Assembly (NCBI RefSeq): GCF_003997495.1
Contig: NZ_RZRU01000026.1
Coordinates: 26,346-90,345 of the forward strand
Source: Mesorhizobium sp. M7A.F.Ca.US.008.03.1.1
GTDB taxonomy: Bacteria; Pseudomonadota; Alphaproteobacteria; Rhizobiales; Rhizobiaceae
Direction: 5' to 3'
DNA length: 64,000 nt
How positions within the stretch are numbered: the stretch's first letter is position 1; the number at the start of each line of letters is the position of its first letter. Below are positions 7,425 to 16,481 of the stretch, piece after piece. Under the pieces are notes generated by a model. The model searched no databases, had not been told where the DNA came from, and was given only the letters and a program-made list of their open reading frames with translations. The position numbers and the translations under genes are program-made.

Positions 7425-8405
7425 ATGAAAGCCATTCAACTCAACCGCTTCGGTGGTCCCGAGGTGCTGGAGGCGGTCGATCTGCCGACCCCGGTGCCGC
7501 AGGCCGGCGAGGTGCTGATCCGTGTCCATGCCGCCGGGATCAATTTCTTCGAAGTGCTGATGCGCGCGAACCGCTACGCGGTGACGCCGCAACTGCCGAT
7601 GATTCCGGGTGTCGAGGCGGCGGGTGTCGTCGAGGCCGTCGGGCAAGGCGTGGATGCACAATTGCTGGGTCGCCGCGTGGCCGCGCCGCTGTGTATCTCG
7701 CAGCGTCCCCACAGCGGCTATGCGGAGCAGGTGACGATGTCAGCCGATCTCGTCGTGCCGCTGCCGGATTCGCTGTCGTTCGAGGCTGCGACGGCGCTCA
7801 TGGTGCAGGGGCTGACGGCACTTCATCTGCTTCGGCAAAGCCCTCCCGATGGCAAGGCAGTGCTGGTGCCGGCCGCATCGGGCGGTGTGGGATCGCTGCT
7901 TGTCCAACTGGCCGGGCTAAAGGGCGCACGCTACGTAACCGCGGCCGCCGGCGGCAAGGCCAAGCTCGATCTTTGCCTCTCGCGGGGAGCCGATGCCGCA
8001 GTCGATTACACCAATCCGGATTGGCCCGCCCAGGTCCGTAACGTTACGGACGGGAAGGGCGTCGACATCATCTATGATACGGTCGGCGGCGCGCTGACGG
8101 CTGCGTCGCTGCAGGCCTTGGCGCCTGGCGGCGAACTGGTGTTTGCGGCGCTCGGGCGCTTTGGCCTCGCTGCGTCCGACCTGGAGGCGATGATCGGCCG
8201 CAACCAGTCGCTCAGGGGCTTCGCGCTGCTGCCGCTGCTGTCTGCCGATGTGCTGAAAGCCAGCCTGTCCGAGCTGTTCCAAATGGCGGCAAGCGGCCGG
8301 CTGCAGGTCACGATCGGCGGCCGATTCCCGCTCGACCAGGCCGGCGAAGCGCACCGATTGCTGGATGAACGCCGGTCGACCGGGAAGGTGGTGCTGATAC
8401 CCTGA
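7425..8405 (+). CDS. Zinc-independent quinone oxidoreductase / medium-chain dehydrogenase
   Basis: 326 residues of the MDR superfamily. The N-terminal catalytic domain starts MKAIQLNRFGGPEVLE and includes AAGINFFEVLMR. The NADPH-binding Rossmann motif is VPAASGGVGSLLVQLAGLKGA, followed by DYTNPDW. The zinc-ligand cysteines of true alcohol dehydrogenases are absent, so it belongs with the quinone oxidoreductases (Qor-like), which reduce quinones or enones using NADPH. It is divergent from an HxlR regulator, matching the pairing pattern seen twice more in this window. Confidence 0.85.
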   Translation: MKAIQLNRFGGPEVLEAVDLPTPVPQAGEVLIRVHAAGINFFEVLMRANRYAVTPQLPMIPGVEAAGVVEAVGQGVDAQLLGRRVAAPLCISQRPHSGYAEQVTMSADLVVPLPDSLSFEAATALMVQGLTALHLLRQSPPDGKAVLVPAASGGVGSLLVQLAGLKGARYVTAAAGGKAKLDLCLSRGADAAVDYTNPDWPAQVRNVTDGKGVDIIYDTVGGALTAASLQALAPGGELVFAALGRFGLAASDLEAMIGRNQSLRGFALLPLLSADVLKASLSELFQMAASGRLQVTIGGRFPLDQAGEAHRLLDERRSTGKVVLIP

Positions 8406-8513
8406 TATCGATAGTCGCGAACACGACGCCGATCGGGGTTGGACTGCTACATCGACGGGGCTGCCATCTGGTCGCGCACTTTTGCCCTGATATATCCGGC
8501 GGCAATCCGTCAC

Positions 8514-9440
8514 ATGAGTGAAGCCGTGAAGACATCCAGCCTGACTGGCGCCGTTTCCCCGATGATCCCGGTGCTCGTATGCGCCCTTGCGATCTTCCTG
8601 CTGTCGGGGATGGATGCAGCGATGAAGATCCTGGTCATCGCGGTCGGCGTCTACAACACCTTGCTGTGGCGCAGCATGGTCGCGACCGTGGTCGCGGGCG
8701 CGGCCTGGTTGGCGGGACCGCGCTTAAAGCCAACCATTCCGGTGCTGAGGCTGCATGCGCTGCGTGCCGCGATTGTCGGCGTCGTCCTGATATCGTTCTT
8801 CTGGGGCTTGGCCAGGCTGCCGCTCGCGGAGGCGATCGGGCTCAGCTTCGTGGCGCCCTTGTTTGCCCTGTTTCTCGCCGCGCTGCTGCTGGGCGAGCGG
8901 ATCCGGCGCCAGGCTGTCTGGGCATCGTTGGCCGGCATCACCGGCGTCGCCATCATCATGGCCGGCCAGTTCGGGCAGGCAGACTATTCGCAAGACGCCA
9001 TACTCGGCACGGCAGCGGTGCTCGTATCGACGGTGTTCTACGGCTACAATCTGATCCTCGCCAGGCAACAGGCGCAGTTGGCCAAGCCGATCGAGATCAT
9101 GCTGTTCCAGAACCTTTGCGTTGCCATCCTCCTCGGCCTCGCGGCACCCTGGCTCGCCGTCGCCCTGCCGAGCAATCTTTGGCTTCCTTTGGCCGGGGTG
9201 ACGGTGCTGTCGCTTGCCGGGCAATTCCTGATGAGCTGGTCCTACGCCCGCGCCGAAGCGCAATATCTGATCCCGACGGAATACTCGGCCTTCATCTGGG
9301 CGGTAGCACTTGGCTGGTTCTTCTTCGGCGAGGAGGCGACCTGGACCACCTTGACGGGAGCGTGCCTGATCGTTGCCGGCTGCTTGATCGCCGCGCGGGC
9401 CAATCCCAAGCTTGCCGAGCCCATCGAAGTGGCGGTTTGA
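8514..9440 (+). CDS. EamA/DMT family transporter
   Basis: 308 residues with about ten hydrophobic segments arranged as two EamA repeats. The first repeat ends near AGITGVAIIMAGQFGQ and the second near GACLIVAGCLIAARANP. The motif SFVAPLFALFLAALLLGERIR and its counterpart EYSAFIWAVALGWFFFGEEAT are typical of drug/metabolite exporters, where the conserved glutamate ends the fourth helix of each repeat. A TTG-initiated longer frame upstream lacks family character, so the ATG at 8514 is used. Substrate unknown. Confidence 0.82.
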   Translation: MSEAVKTSSLTGAVSPMIPVLVCALAIFLLSGMDAAMKILVIAVGVYNTLLWRSMVATVVAGAAWLAGPRLKPTIPVLRLHALRAAIVGVVLISFFWGLARLPLAEAIGLSFVAPLFALFLAALLLGERIRRQAVWASLAGITGVAIIMAGQFGQADYSQDAILGTAAVLVSTVFYGYNLILARQQAQLAKPIEIMLFQNLCVAILLGLAAPWLAVALPSNLWLPLAGVTVLSLAGQFLMSWSYARAEAQYLIPTEYSAFIWAVALGWFFFGEEATWTTLTGACLIVAGCLIAARANPKLAEPIEVAV

Positions 9441-9450
9441 GCGCCGATAG

Positions 9451-10359
9451 TCAGCGCCCTGCAGGATCGCGAAATACCCCAGCCTCCACCTCGTGCATGA
9501 AATGAGCGATGAGGGCCGCGCATTGGCGATGATGCGTTTCGAGAAGCATGTGTCCGCTCTCAAAGACATGGATTTCGATGGCGTCGAGGTCGCGGCTGTA
9601 GGCCATGATCTCATCCAGCGCGAAGAAGGCGTCGTGCCGCCCCCACAGCACAAGGCATGCTGGCTGTTGGTCGCGGAGATAGGCCTGGATGACCGGGAAG
9701 CGCGCGATGTGCGAGCCATAATCGGTGAAGATTTCGAACTGAATGTCGGTGTTGCCGGGCCTGGCCAGGCGCTCCGTATCGAGATACCAACCCTCGGGTG
9801 GAAACAACACCTTCAGACGCTCGGGGAGACCGCCGATATATTGGTTTCGGGTCCCCTCGAAATTCATCCAGTCCGGCAGTTTGGCGCGGTTTTCTTCAGT
9901 CGGTTCGGCGAAGAACGCCTTCGGCGCGTCCCATTCCGGTCCCAGCCCTTCGTCATGGGCATTGCTGTCCTGCGCGATCAGGCCGAGGATTCGATCCGGC
10001 CGCCGTGTGGCGAGATGATAGCCGACGGGCGTGCCGAAGTCAGTGATGTAGAGGAAGAATCGCTGGAGGCCGAGGGCCTCGATGAAGGCTTCGATCGTGT
10101 TGGCCAGGTTCTCGAACGTGTAGTCATAGGCATCGATGGAAGGGGCGGACGAAAAGCCGAAACCGGGCAGATCCGGCGCCACCACATAGGCTGTCTCCGC
10201 CAGCGGTTCGATGACATTGCGATAGACGTGCGACGAAGTCGGATATCCGTGCAGCAGCAGGATTGCCGGTCTGCCGGGATCGCCGGCATGACGGTAGAAG
10301 ATGTCGAGGCCGTCGACATCTATGGTTTCGTGGCGGGTCTTGTAACGATTGCTTCGCAT
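9451..10359 (-). CDS. Alpha/beta hydrolase with Asp nucleophile (epoxide hydrolase/haloalkane dehalogenase-like)
   Basis: 302 residues. The oxyanion loop is LLLHGYPTSSHVYRN and the nucleophile elbow reads YITDFGTPVG, placing aspartate (D107) rather than serine at the nucleophile position. The catalytic histidine is probably in FESGHMLLETHH and the acid near LWGRHDAFFALDE. Asp-nucleophile members open epoxides or cleave C-halogen bonds through an ester intermediate. The start at 10359 follows GGGAGAGAGCGG. The gene is divergent from a CGNR-type regulator, and the palindrome at 10431-10449 lies between them. Confidence 0.85.
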   Translation of the reverse strand: MRSNRYKTRHETIDVDGLDIFYRHAGDPGRPAILLLHGYPTSSHVYRNVIEPLAETAYVVAPDLPGFGFSSAPSIDAYDYTFENLANTIEAFIEALGLQRFFLYITDFGTPVGYHLATRRPDRILGLIAQDSNAHDEGLGPEWDAPKAFFAEPTEENRAKLPDWMNFEGTRNQYIGGLPERLKVLFPPEGWYLDTERLARPGNTDIQFEIFTDYGSHIARFPVIQAYLRDQQPACLVLWGRHDAFFALDEIMAYSRDLDAIEIHVFESGHMLLETHHRQCAALIAHFMHEVEAGVFRDPAGR

Positions 10360-10430
10360 CCGCTCTCTCCCAGGGGTTCCGCGCCTATCTGGCGGTGCTA
10401 TGGCTTTGACACCACATATCTGCATGATCA

Positions 10431-10455
10431 CGGTTACATCATGTAACCGTATAAT
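10431..10455 (+). promoter_or_regulatory. Perfect palindromic operator abutting a consensus -10 box
   Basis: CGGTTACATCATGTAACCG (10431-10449) is a 19-bp perfect palindrome with 9-bp arms around one base. The next bases are TATAAT (10450-10455), a consensus -10 for the rightward CGNR gene that starts at 10478. A protein bound to the palindrome would occlude the promoter spacer, so negative autoregulation and control of the divergent hydrolase are likely. Confidence 0.7.
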
Positions 10456-10477
10456 CCGGCTAATGAGGTTATGTTCC

Positions 10478-11074
10478 ATGGGCGATGCATACACCGAATG
10501 GGTGCCGGATCACTTCATAGGCGGACATCCCGCCTTGGACCTGTCGAACGCCGTGTTCGACCGGCGGGCGCCGGCAGCTGACAATGAACTGTTCAAGTCC
10601 GTCTGGGATGTTGCGAACTGGTTCAGCGCCTCAGGGCTTGCCGACGATCGCCAGGCGCAGGCCGTCGCCGAGATAGCGGATGGGCGGTTCGTGGAATGGG
10701 TCCGCGAAATGCGGGAGGCGTCATTTCAGGTTTTCGAGCCAATCGCCGCGGGCAAACCGTCTGCGGTCGAACCGCTCGGCGTGTTGTTCTCGCGCACGGC
10801 AAGCTCGCTTGCCGCCGGCTCTATCGAGCTGGATCGCACCAGGCCGGAGCTTGCCCTCGCCCGGTGGCGTGACCCGGAGGCCGTCACCGCGTTGCTGGCC
10901 ATGCTGTCCATCGAAGCGTTCTTCACCCTGCCGCGCGACAGGCTGCATTCCTGCCCTCGCTGTGGCTGGCTTTTCCTCGATACGTCGCGAGGCGGGAAGC
11001 GGCGCTGGTGCAGCATGCGCACCTGCGGCAACCGCGAGAAGGTCTCGCGCCACCGACATCATACCGACGTCTAG
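10478..11074 (+). CDS. ABATE/CGNR zinc-finger putative transcriptional regulator
   Basis: 198 residues. The N-terminal ABATE domain begins with HFIGGHPALDLSNAVFDRR, and the C-terminus carries the CGNR zinc finger: CPRCGWLFLDTSRGGKRRWCSMRTCGNREKVSRHR region, with cysteines spaced CxxC and CxxxxC and the CGNR-K signature. These proteins are predicted DNA-binding regulators found next to detoxification enzymes. The gene is divergent from an epoxide-hydrolase-like gene. The ATG at 10478 is preferred over an upstream ATG at 10463 because GAGGTT precedes it at a suitable distance. The 19-bp palindrome upstream is its probable binding site. Confidence 0.85.
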   Translation: MGDAYTEWVPDHFIGGHPALDLSNAVFDRRAPAADNELFKSVWDVANWFSASGLADDRQAQAVAEIADGRFVEWVREMREASFQVFEPIAAGKPSAVEPLGVLFSRTASSLAAGSIELDRTRPELALARWRDPEAVTALLAMLSIEAFFTLPRDRLHSCPRCGWLFLDTSRGGKRRWCSMRTCGNREKVSRHRHHTDV

Positions 11075-11111
11075 ACCTGGGTTAGCTGTGGGTAGGCCGG
11101 ATGCCGGCGCG

Positions 11112-12620
11112 TCACTCGGGAAGACCGGCCTTGCGAAAGCCAACAACGAAATGCTCAAGCACAGCTGCGTCACGGAATGGCTCGGTCGTCGCCCAGTGAT
11201 GGGTTGTGAAATGCGGGTTGCCGACGAGGAACAGTTCAGCCTCCGCGCGCGCCTCGTCGAGCCGGCCGAGTTGGGCCAGGCTTGCCGCCAGGAAACGGCG
11301 TGAACTTGTGCGATAGGTCTCGTCACGGCGCAACGTCTGGATAGCGGCTTGGTAGTCGCGCGCCGCATATTGCGCCTGGCCGAGCGTCAGATAGTACCAA
11401 CTCGCCGGAAACGGGTTCAGCCGGAACGCCTTGCTGATGTGCTCGAGGCCTTCTTCGACCCATCCGGCCAGGACCGCGATGTCGGACAATGCCGCCCAAG
11501 TGTCGGCCTCGTTCGGGTCGAGCTCGATCGCCTTGGCGAATTCCGCATCCGCTTCAATGAAGCTGCGCTCATAGGCAAGCAGATAAGCCAGGATCCAGCG
11601 ACAGCCGGCATCGTTGGGATCGATCGCCACGGCCTTGCGCGCCAGCTCCAAGGCAACGCTGCGGGCAGCCTCGGTTGGTCCGCCCCAATGCACCTGTCCC
11701 ATCCAGTGGTTCATGGCGAGCCAGCGATAGGGCTCGGCATAATCAGGATCGAGCGACACCGCGCGCGTCAGCATCAGATGCGCTTCCTGCGCCATCTGCG
11801 GCGAGTCGTCGATCAGCTTGCGCGCCCGCACGCAGAGGTCATAGGCCTCCAGATTTCGCGGCCGATTGCGCGGTGGCGGCGCGCGCAGCCGGCCAAGCAG
11901 CGCTTCCACGATCTTGGCCGTCACCTCGTCCTGAACGGCAAAGATATCTTCCAGGCCGCGATCGAAGCGTTCCGCCCACAGATGATCGCCACTCACCGCG
12001 TCGACCAGCTGTGCGTTGATGCGCACGCGTCCCGCAGCGCGTCTTGCACTGCCTTCCAGGAGGTAGCGCACGCCAAGATCCCCGGCGATCTCGCGCACGT
12101 CCATCGCTTTTCCCTTGTAGGCAAAGGTCGAGTTGCGGGCGATGACGAACAGGCCGGATATCCTGGACAGGTCGGTGATCAGGTCTTCCGTCAACCCATC
12201 CACGAAGGAATCCTGCTCGGGATCGTTGCTGAAATTGATGAAGGGCAGCACGGCTATCGATGGTTTGTCGGGCAGCGGCAAGGGTTTTCGCTTGGCCTGG
12301 CCGAGCTGTTCGACGGCCCCCGTGAAACGGTAGCCGACGCGCGGAACGGTGGATATCCATTCGCCGTTATCGCCGACAGGACCAAGCAGCTTGCGCAACT
12401 GCGCGATCTGGACGGTGAGATTGCCTTCCTCGACGGCCGTGCCCGGCCACGCCGCGTCCATCAGCTCGGCCTTTCCGAGGATTTCGCCGGGCCGTCCAAC
12501 GAATGCAGCAAGCAAACTTAGCCCACGGTAGCCAACGGCAACGGGGACATCGTTCCGAAGCAGCGTTCCCGCACCCGGATCAAGCACGAACGGACCAAAG
12601 GCAAAACGCGATCCCTGCAT
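11112..12620 (-). CDS. CadC/OmpR-type winged-helix regulator with TolB-like and TPR domains
   Basis: 502 residues. Residues 1-105 are a Trans_reg_C winged helix (LLAAFVGRPGEILGKAELMDAAWPG, VPRVGYRFTG). Residues about 118-250 form the FlgO/TolB-like domain (KPSIAVLPFINFSNDPEQDSF). The remainder contains TPR repeats (DPDYAEPYRWLAMNHW, DPNDAGCRWILAYLL, DPNEADTWAALSDIAVLAGW). This domain order is common in rhizobial proteins sometimes labelled adenylate-cyclase-like, although no cyclase domain is present. No transmembrane helix is evident, so it is probably a cytoplasmic DNA-binding protein with a TPR sensor part. Target genes unknown. Confidence 0.85.
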   Translation of the reverse strand: MQGSRFAFGPFVLDPGAGTLLRNDVPVAVGYRGLSLLAAFVGRPGEILGKAELMDAAWPGTAVEEGNLTVQIAQLRKLLGPVGDNGEWISTVPRVGYRFTGAVEQLGQAKRKPLPLPDKPSIAVLPFINFSNDPEQDSFVDGLTEDLITDLSRISGLFVIARNSTFAYKGKAMDVREIAGDLGVRYLLEGSARRAAGRVRINAQLVDAVSGDHLWAERFDRGLEDIFAVQDEVTAKIVEALLGRLRAPPPRNRPRNLEAYDLCVRARKLIDDSPQMAQEAHLMLTRAVSLDPDYAEPYRWLAMNHWMGQVHWGGPTEAARSVALELARKAVAIDPNDAGCRWILAYLLAYERSFIEADAEFAKAIELDPNEADTWAALSDIAVLAGWVEEGLEHISKAFRLNPFPASWYYLTLGQAQYAARDYQAAIQTLRRDETYRTSSRRFLAASLAQLGRLDEARAEAELFLVGNPHFTTHHWATTEPFRDAAVLEHFVVGFRKAGLPE

Positions 12621-12748
12621 AGGCGCATCTATAGCTCGTTTGGAAGTTTTGAGAACTATTTGGGAGGGCTTAATTACGGCGCCGTCCGTATCCTGCAGAA
12701 TTCAACCTCATAGAGAGCCCTAGGCCCTCAAACCATATGGAGGTTGCC

Positions 12749-12991
12749 ATGACCAATGCCCTCATTTGTACAGCGCGGCCGGGAACGCCCGTGCGGCCGG
12801 CATCACGCCGGCTCCTGAAAACCCTGCGAAGCATCATCGCGAGCTGGCACGATCGAACCTGGCGCGAGCGGATACGCTTTCGCTGGCAACTCAGGCAAAT
12901 GTCGAAGGACAATCCGCATCTGATCGACGATATCGGCCTGACGATAGAGCAGGTCGAAGGAGAGATCGCCAAGTCCTTCTGGGAACGATAG
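12749..12991 (+). CDS. DUF1127 domain small basic protein
   Basis: 80 residues. The C-terminal half (RIRFRWQLRQMSKDNPHLIDDIGLTIEQVEGEIAKSFW) is the DUF1127/YjiS-like motif, with the DIGLT element typical of alphaproteobacteria. The N-terminal half is basic and rich in Arg/Trp. The start is fixed by TGGAGG seven bases upstream. Small DUF1127 proteins in related bacteria bind RNA and influence small-RNA turnover and phosphate or stress responses; this role is not evident from the sequence here. It is divergent from the CadC-like gene. Confidence 0.8.
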   Translation: MTNALICTARPGTPVRPASRRLLKTLRSIIASWHDRTWRERIRFRWQLRQMSKDNPHLIDDIGLTIEQVEGEIAKSFWER

Positions 12992-13018
12992 AGCGAATTC
13001 TGCACATCGCGATGACCG

Positions 13019-14329
13019 TCAGCGCACCGCCTCGCGGTGAGCGCCGGGCAGACGGGTGGCGATCAGCTTGTCGATGCGGCGGCCGTCGAGATCGACCACC
13101 TCGAAGCGCCAGCCCTGCGCGTCGACGCATTCGCCAGTCGCCGGCAGATGATGCATGTGCGACAGCACATAACCGGCGACGGTTTCGTAATCGCGGTTCT
13201 CCGGCAGGTCGATGCCGAGAATGTCGGCCATCTCGTCGGCCTGCATGTAGCCGGCGAGCAGCCACGAACCGTCCTCGCGCTTGACCGCATTTTCCTCATC
13301 GCCGGCGTCGGTGTCCGCGCGGAACACGCCGGTGATGGCTTCCAGAATGTCGGCCGGGGTGACGATGCCTTCGAAATGGCCGTATTCGTCATGCACCAGC
13401 GCCATCGGCACGTCGGATTCCTTTAGTTTCTGCAGCACATCCAGCGCGTCGGCCTGGTCGTAGACGATAGGGGCTGCGCGCACATGCCTGCGCGGGTCGA
13501 GCACGCGGCCGGCAAGCAGTGCGGCCAGCACGTCACGCGTCTGGACGACGCCGACCATGACGTCGACGCCGCCGTCGCCTGCCGGCAGGCGTGAATGCTG
13601 CGTTTCCATGAGCAGCTTGCGGATGGCCGCCTCGTCGGATTGCAGATTGATCCAGTCGACCTCGGTGCGCGGCGTCATCACCGCGCGCACGGCGCGGTCG
13701 CCAAGCCGCATGACGCCGGCGATCATGCGCCGCTCGTCGGATTCGATGGTGCCGTGATGCTCGGCCTCGGCGACCAGCATCTTGATTTCTTCGTCGGTGA
13801 CCTTCTCCTCGCTTTCGCCGCGCTGGCCGAGCAGCCACAGGATGGTGCGGCCGGAGAAGTCGAGCAGGAAGACCAGCGGCGCCGATACAGTGGCGAGGAT
13901 GGTCATTGCCGGAGCGACCCTGGCGGCGACCCGCTCGGGGTCACGCAACGCGATCTGCTTGGGCACCAGCTCGCCGACGATCAGCGAGAAATAGGTGATG
14001 ATGGCGACGACGATGCCGACGCCGAGCGGATCGGCAACGGTCTCACGCATGCCGGTGGAGGCGAGGAACTGCGCCAGCCGCTCGCCGAGCGTGGCGCCGG
14101 AAAAGGCGCCGGAGAGGACGCCGACCAGGGTGATGCCGATCTGCACCGAGGAGAGGAACTTGCCGGGATTCGAACCAAGCTCAAGCGCGCGGCCGGCGCC
14201 ATTGATGCCGCGGTCGATCATCGCTTTCAGCCGGGCCGGTCGCGACGAGACGATGGCAAGTTCGGACATCGACAGAAGGCCGTTCACGCAGATGAGGACG
14301 ACCACGATAGCGATTTCGACGTATAACAT
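13019..14329 (-). CDS. CNNM/CorC-HlyC family membrane protein with CBS pair
   Basis: 436 residues. The N-terminal DUF21/CNNM membrane domain has about four transmembrane segments (IAIVVVLICVNGLLSMSELAIVSS; VGIVVAIITYFSLIVGELVPKQIAL). It is followed by paired CBS domains (VMTPRTEVDWINLQSD; MALVHDEYGHFEGIVTPADILEAITG) and a C-terminal CorC_HlyC transporter-associated domain (LAGYMQADEMADILGIDLPE to the end). Such proteins are linked to Mg2+/Co2+ efflux or homeostasis; older labels as haemolysins are misleading. It is full length and stands alone. Confidence 0.88.
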   Translation of the reverse strand: MLYVEIAIVVVLICVNGLLSMSELAIVSSRPARLKAMIDRGINGAGRALELGSNPGKFLSSVQIGITLVGVLSGAFSGATLGERLAQFLASTGMRETVADPLGVGIVVAIITYFSLIVGELVPKQIALRDPERVAARVAPAMTILATVSAPLVFLLDFSGRTILWLLGQRGESEEKVTDEEIKMLVAEAEHHGTIESDERRMIAGVMRLGDRAVRAVMTPRTEVDWINLQSDEAAIRKLLMETQHSRLPAGDGGVDVMVGVVQTRDVLAALLAGRVLDPRRHVRAAPIVYDQADALDVLQKLKESDVPMALVHDEYGHFEGIVTPADILEAITGVFRADTDAGDEENAVKREDGSWLLAGYMQADEMADILGIDLPENRDYETVAGYVLSHMHHLPATGECVDAQGWRFEVVDLDGRRIDKLIATRLPGAHREAVR

Positions 14330-14404
14330 GAGCGGTCAATAGCATTGCGGCGCCGTCTTCGAAAATAGTCCGGCGTGATTTTTGAGAAATGACCGGTATT
14401 TCGG

Positions 14405-15319
14405 TCACGCGGCATCCCAGGGCGGCGCCGAAAAATGTTCGACGAGAGCGTCGACGACAACCCGCACCTTTGGCGTGAGCGCGCGCGTCACCGGCCAGAC
14501 GGCATGCACGACGATGTTCTCGACCAGGCAGTCCGACAGCACCATTTCGAGATCGCCGCTTTTGAGGCTGTCGGCGGCCAGCCATGTCGGCAGGAAGGCG
14601 ATGCCGCAGCCGGCGAGCGCTGCATCCAGCATCGGTTCGCCATGGCCGAGAACGAGCCGCGCCTTGGGCACGAAGGTTGCGAGATGGCCGTCGGAATGCC
14701 TGATCACCCAGGGACGGACGATGCCCTCGCGACCGTAGCCAATGACGCTGTGACCCGCGAGATCCTCGACCGATGGCGGCCGGCCATGCCTGTCGAGATA
14801 GTCGGGAGCCGCGCATATGGCCGAGCGCTGGGCATAGAGGCGCCTGGCCGCAAGCGACAGGCTGTCGTCGAGTTCGCCCATGCGGATCGCCAGGTCGATG
14901 CCCTCCTCGATCAGGTCGACGCGGCGGTCATTGAAGGAGACTTCCACCGTCAGGTCCGGAAATTTCCTCGAAATCTCGAACAGCACGGGGGCGACGCAGC
15001 GTCGGCCGAAGGCCAGCGGCACGTCGATCCGAAGCCGGCCAGACGGGACCTGCCGGCGCGAGGCGAGCAGCGACTGTGCGGCTTCGATCTCGGCCAGGGC
15101 CCGGATGCAGGCTTCATAGTAGCTGACGCCTTCGCTGGTCGGGCTGAGACTGCGGGTGGTGCGGTTCAGCAAGCGAACGCCGAGCCTCTGCTCCAGTTGC
15201 GCGATCGATTTGCCGATCGCCGACTTCGTCACATGCAGCCGCTCGCCGGCGCTGGTGAAGCTGCCGGCCTCCACCGCCTGAACAAACGCGACGATGCCTT
15301 GCAGGTCGGCCGTTTCCAT
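14405..15319 (-). CDS. LysR family regulator (CrgA/YhjC-type)
   Basis: 304 residues. The N-terminal winged helix AFVQAVEAGSFTSAGERLHVTKSAIGKSIAQLEQRLGVRLLNRTTRSLSPTSEG is standard LysR, followed by the effector domain (RLRIDVPLAFGRRCVAPVLFE). The subfamily often represses or activates an adjacent oxidoreductase gene. It is divergent from a medium-chain dehydrogenase at 15446, and the intergenic inverted repeat at 15381-15395 is a candidate binding site. The start at 15319 gives the standard family N-terminus. Confidence 0.88.
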   Translation of the reverse strand: METADLQGIVAFVQAVEAGSFTSAGERLHVTKSAIGKSIAQLEQRLGVRLLNRTTRSLSPTSEGVSYYEACIRALAEIEAAQSLLASRRQVPSGRLRIDVPLAFGRRCVAPVLFEISRKFPDLTVEVSFNDRRVDLIEEGIDLAIRMGELDDSLSLAARRLYAQRSAICAAPDYLDRHGRPPSVEDLAGHSVIGYGREGIVRPWVIRHSDGHLATFVPKARLVLGHGEPMLDAALAGCGIAFLPTWLAADSLKSGDLEMVLSDCLVENIVVHAVWPVTRALTPKVRVVVDALVEHFSAPPWDAA

Positions 15320-15380
15320 GGTGATTTCCTATTGTCGACTTCTAGTCCGCAATCAGTCTCAAATTATACCGCACCGAAGC

Positions 15381-15395
15381 ACTATTTTCTATAGT
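15381..15395. promoter_or_regulatory. Candidate LysR binding site
   Basis: ACTAT (15381-15385) and ATAGT (15391-15395) are inverted repeats separated by TTTCT, a LysR-type dyad about 62 nt from the LysR start and 51 nt from the oxidoreductase start. The position suits control of both. Confidence 0.45.
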
Positions 15396-15445
15396 TGAAA
15401 GGCATAAATGTCTCGCTTGGTATCACTCCCGGAGCGCGAGACGAC

Positions 15446-16468
15446 ATGAGCACCCAAATCAACAGATCCTGGCAGATGAGCGGTTTTGGCCTGTCGAGGC
15501 TAAGCCAGGTGGAAGGCAAGGTTCCCGAGCCAGGGCCGCACGATCTGCTGGTGCGGACCAAGGCCGTATCGCTCAATTACAAGGACAAGATGATCGTAGA
15601 CGGCGTGCTGATCCCCGACCTTGCCTTTCCGTTCGTGCCGACATCCGATGCCGTGGGTGAAGTGGTGGCCGTCGGCAGTGCGGTCAGCCGCTTTCAGGTC
15701 GGGCAGCGCGTGCTCGGCCAGGTGATCGCCGATTGGCCGGATGGCGACGCGCCGCCGGTGCTTCATAAGCACACGCTGGGGTCGTCGCTGTCGGGCATGC
15801 TTTCCGATCATGTTATCTTCGGCGAGGACGCCGCGGTGCTGGCGCCGCAGTCGCTCGGCGATATCGAGGCCGCGACATTGCCGATCGCGGCGCTGACGGC
15901 CTGGTTCGCCATGGCCGAAGCGACCAGACCGGTGCCGGGCCAGACCATTCTGATCCAGGGCACCGGCGGCGTGTCGCTGTTTGCGCTGCAGTTCGCCACC
16001 GCGTTCGGGCTGCGCGCCGTCGTCGCCTCAAGCAGCGATGAAAAGCTTGAGCGGGCGAGAAAGCTTGGCGCCTGGCAAGGGATCAACTACCGCACGCAAC
16101 CGGCCTGGGACGAGGCCGCGCGTGTGCTGACGAACGGGCTGGGCGTGAACCACGTTCTGGAAATGGTCGGCGGCGAGAATGCTCGGCGATCGCTGAACGC
16201 GCTGGCCGCCGACGGCCGGCTGTCGATCATCGGCGTGCTGGGCGCGATGGAGCTCACCTTCCCTATCATGCCCTTCATGCGCAACCGCATCACCGTGCAG
16301 GGCTTGTCGGTCGGCCATCGCCGTGCCTTCGAGCGCATGAATCAGGCGATCGAGGCGTTGGCGATCAAGCCGGTCATCGACAAGGTCTTTGGCTTCGACG
16401 AGGTGCCGCAGGCCTTGCAGCATCTGGAGAAAGGACCGTTCGGCAAGATCGTGATCACCACGACCTGA
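15446..16468 (+). CDS. Zinc-independent medium-chain dehydrogenase/reductase
   Basis: 340 residues. The segment VRTKAVSLNYKDKMIVDG matches the MDR catalytic domain. The nucleotide-binding motif is LIQGTGGVSLFALQFATAFGLRAVVASSSDEKLERA. Structural and catalytic zinc cysteines are missing, as in the quinone-oxidoreductase-like NAD(P)-dependent alcohol dehydrogenase branch. The start at 15446 follows GGAGCGCGAG; an upstream ATG would extend the protein without family support. It is divergently paired with the LysR regulator, which presumably senses its substrate. Substrate unknown. Confidence 0.84.
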   Translation: MSTQINRSWQMSGFGLSRLSQVEGKVPEPGPHDLLVRTKAVSLNYKDKMIVDGVLIPDLAFPFVPTSDAVGEVVAVGSAVSRFQVGQRVLGQVIADWPDGDAPPVLHKHTLGSSLSGMLSDHVIFGEDAAVLAPQSLGDIEAATLPIAALTAWFAMAEATRPVPGQTILIQGTGGVSLFALQFATAFGLRAVVASSSDEKLERARKLGAWQGINYRTQPAWDEAARVLTNGLGVNHVLEMVGGENARRSLNALAADGRLSIIGVLGAMELTFPIMPFMRNRITVQGLSVGHRRAFERMNQAIEALAIKPVIDKVFGFDEVPQALQHLEKGPFGKIVITTT

Positions 16469-16481
16469 CTTCTGCGATGTG

